64,000 bases of DNA, from positions 1 to 64,000 of the forward strand of contig NZ_FOQI01000002.1 in the NCBI RefSeq assembly GCF_900113705.1, read 5' to 3'. Below, piece after piece: positions 62,922-64,000 of this stretch. The notes beneath the pieces are model-generated. The model had not been told where the DNA came from and made no database searches. It saw nothing but the letters and a program-made list of their open reading frames with translations. This stretch comes from Collimonas sp. OK307 (GTDB lineage: Bacteria > Pseudomonadota > Gammaproteobacteria > Burkholderiales > Burkholderiaceae_D). The first letter of the stretch is position 1, and every line of letters begins with the position of its first letter. A program made the position numbers and the translations under genes.

Positions 62922-64000
62922 TTAAACGCTCAGGCTTCGTGATGCCAATGCACTGTTGTGCAATTCTTGTTCCTGCGCCTTGTGCTCCGGACTGAAACGT
63001 ACGGCGATGGCGCACAATGCCGAGATCGACACCAGCACGCCCAACATGGTCAGCGTCTGCTGGGTATCGCCCAGGCCTTTCATCAGGAAACCGGCCGCCA
63101 CCGCACCGACATTACCGCCGGCGCCGATGATGCCGGCCACGCCGCCGAGCGACTTGCGATCGATAAAGGGCACCAGCGCATAGGTCGCGCCGCAAGCCAT
63201 GTGCGTAAATAAACCGAACGTCAGCATCGCCACCACTGCCAGAGCAACGCTGCCGGCATGGGCAAACCACAGCAAACCCAATCCTTCGCCAAGCATCAGC
63301 ACAAACAGCAAGACTGCGCGGCTATCCAGGTTGCCGCGCAATGCAACCTGGTCTGACAGCCAGCCACCCAGTGCGCGCGCAAACAGGGCCAGCAAACCGA
63401 AACTGGCCGCTGCCATGCCCGCGCCTTTCAGCGACAAGCCGAAATGATCGACGTAATAAATGGCAGCGATGTTGTGAATGAAAATCTCGACACCGAAACA
63501 GGCGCCGTAAGTAACGAACAGCAGCCACACCCGGTAGTTGGCGCTGGCGGCGCGAAAACTGGCCCAGCCGCCCTTTTTTCCACCCTCGATAGCCACGCCG
63601 CGGGCGCGCAAATCTGCGTAATTGCCTTGCGGGCAATCTTGCGTATAACGCCAGTACAGCGCCGCCATGATCAACATGAACACGCCCGGCACCAGCAACG
63701 CCAGGCGCCAGCCCAGTGTCTCGCTGACACCCAGCATCAGCAAAGCTGCCACCAGCAACGGCATCAAGGCTTGCGCCGCGCCGCCGCCGGCATTGCCCCA
63801 ACCGGCCGAAGCGGCGTTGGCGGTGCCGACTACGTTAGAGGCGAACATGACCGAGGTGTGATACTGCGTGATGACAAAACTCGCGCCGACCGCACCGATA
63901 CACAGGCGGAAGAACAGGAAACTCTCATAACTCTGCACCATGGCCACGCCGAACACCGGCAGCGCACCTATCAGCAGCAACCCTGTGTAGGTTTTGCGCG
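62922..64000 (-). CDS. Nitrate/nitrite MFS transporter (NarK/NasA type), 5' end off the window
   Basis: At least 358 aa are visible and the frame is open through the right edge (reading ...RKTYTGLLLIGALPVFG), so the start lies beyond 64000. Signatures of the nitrate/nitrite porter family are GTANAASAGWGNAGGGAAQALMPL and, in the second half, GGVAGIIGAGGNVGAVAAGFLM (the two nitrate-signature motifs). It imports nitrate for the NasA/NirBD pathway and is the first visible gene of the operon, 11 bp before nirB. Confidence 0.93.
   Translation of the reverse strand, partial: RKTYTGLLLIGALPVFGVAMVQSYESFLFFRLCIGAVGASFVITQYHTSVMFASNVVGTANAASAGWGNAGGGAAQALMPLLVAALLMLGVSETLGWRLALLVPGVFMLIMAALYWRYTQDCPQGNYADLRARGVAIEGGKKGGWASFRAASANYRVWLLFVTYGACFGVEIFIHNIAAIYYVDHFGLSLKGAGMAAASFGLLALFARALGGWLSDQVALRGNLDSRAVLLFVLMLGEGLGLLWFAHAGSVALAVVAMLTFGLFTHMACGATYALVPFIDRKSLGGVAGIIGAGGNVGAVAAGFLMKGLGDTQQTLTMLGVLVSISALCAIAVRFSPEHKAQEQELHNSALASRSLSV

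Noticed and set aside
61672-62925. Long plus-strand open frame opposite nirB
   Set aside because: nirB has all domains intact on the other strand; this is a codon-bias shadow.
63978-63980. TTG start for the nitrate transporter at the right edge
   Set aside because: The frame continues upstream with family-like sequence (RKTYTG), so the gene is cut by the window and not started here.

Overview
The window reads as chromosome of a free-living betaproteobacterium. Protein style, moderately GC-rich coding sequence and gene content (galactarate catabolism, assimilatory nitrate reduction, TonB receptors, Mo-hydroxylases, many periplasmic hydrolases) fit Oxalobacteraceae, and Collimonas or a close relative is my best guess. 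That is an inference from family resemblance; no 16S or other marker lies in the window. No rRNA, tRNA, CRISPR array, prophage or intact insertion sequence was seen.

Layout. 1-1400: a poor region with a dispersed structured repeat and a ParA-like gene whose ATP-binding loop is degenerate. 1411-8498: a TonB receptor / ExbB / ExbD / TonB / class A acid phosphatase unit on the minus strand, ending in a strong terminator and divergent from an OmpR-type two-component system. 8528-9653: a questin-oxidase-family gene behind a textbook MerR/SoxR-type promoter. 9661-17161: a complete galactarate/glucarate route to 2-oxoglutarate (dehydratase, transporter, FadR-type regulator, KDG dehydratase, dioxovalerate dehydrogenase), with one 20-bp operator-like sequence placed in both control regions and a repeat cluster inside. 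17171-27361: a nucleoside-scavenging island: BMP-type ABC importer, GntR/FCD regulator, TonB receptor and a secreted nucleoside-hydrolase homologue, with two near-identical operator-like sites before the receptor gene.

27390-47153: mixed housekeeping and accessory genes: DUF3455 lipoprotein, MmyB-type regulator, SnoaL-like protein, alpha/beta hydrolase, oligopeptidase B, GNAT, hydratase overlapping a SNF2 helicase, RhlE, leucine-dehydrogenase-like enzyme, IorAB-type Mo-hydroxylase, Ogt, a geranylgeranyl-reductase-family flavoprotein, a secreted HAD phosphatase and an orphan PhnD-like binding protein. 47199-51534: a CusRS-type two-component system divergent from a secreted protein / cytochrome b / sulfite-oxidase-fold Mo enzyme operon, with a perfect 20-bp CusR/CopR-type palindrome between them. 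51543-55915: a small protein, oligopeptidase A, DUF1348 and an MFS pump. 55939-64000: the assimilatory nitrate operon (transporter, nirB, nirD, FAD reductase, nasA), whose first gene runs off the right edge.

The main themes are nutrient capture (phosphorylated compounds, hexarates, nucleosides, nitrate), each with its own regulator, and three separate molybdenum-enzyme loci. I found no wholly unknown multi-gene machine. The strongest candidates for something undescribed are the SoxR-like control of a questin-oxidase homologue, the nucleoside island with its altered hydrolase active site, and the copper-box-controlled Mo-oxidoreductase operon.
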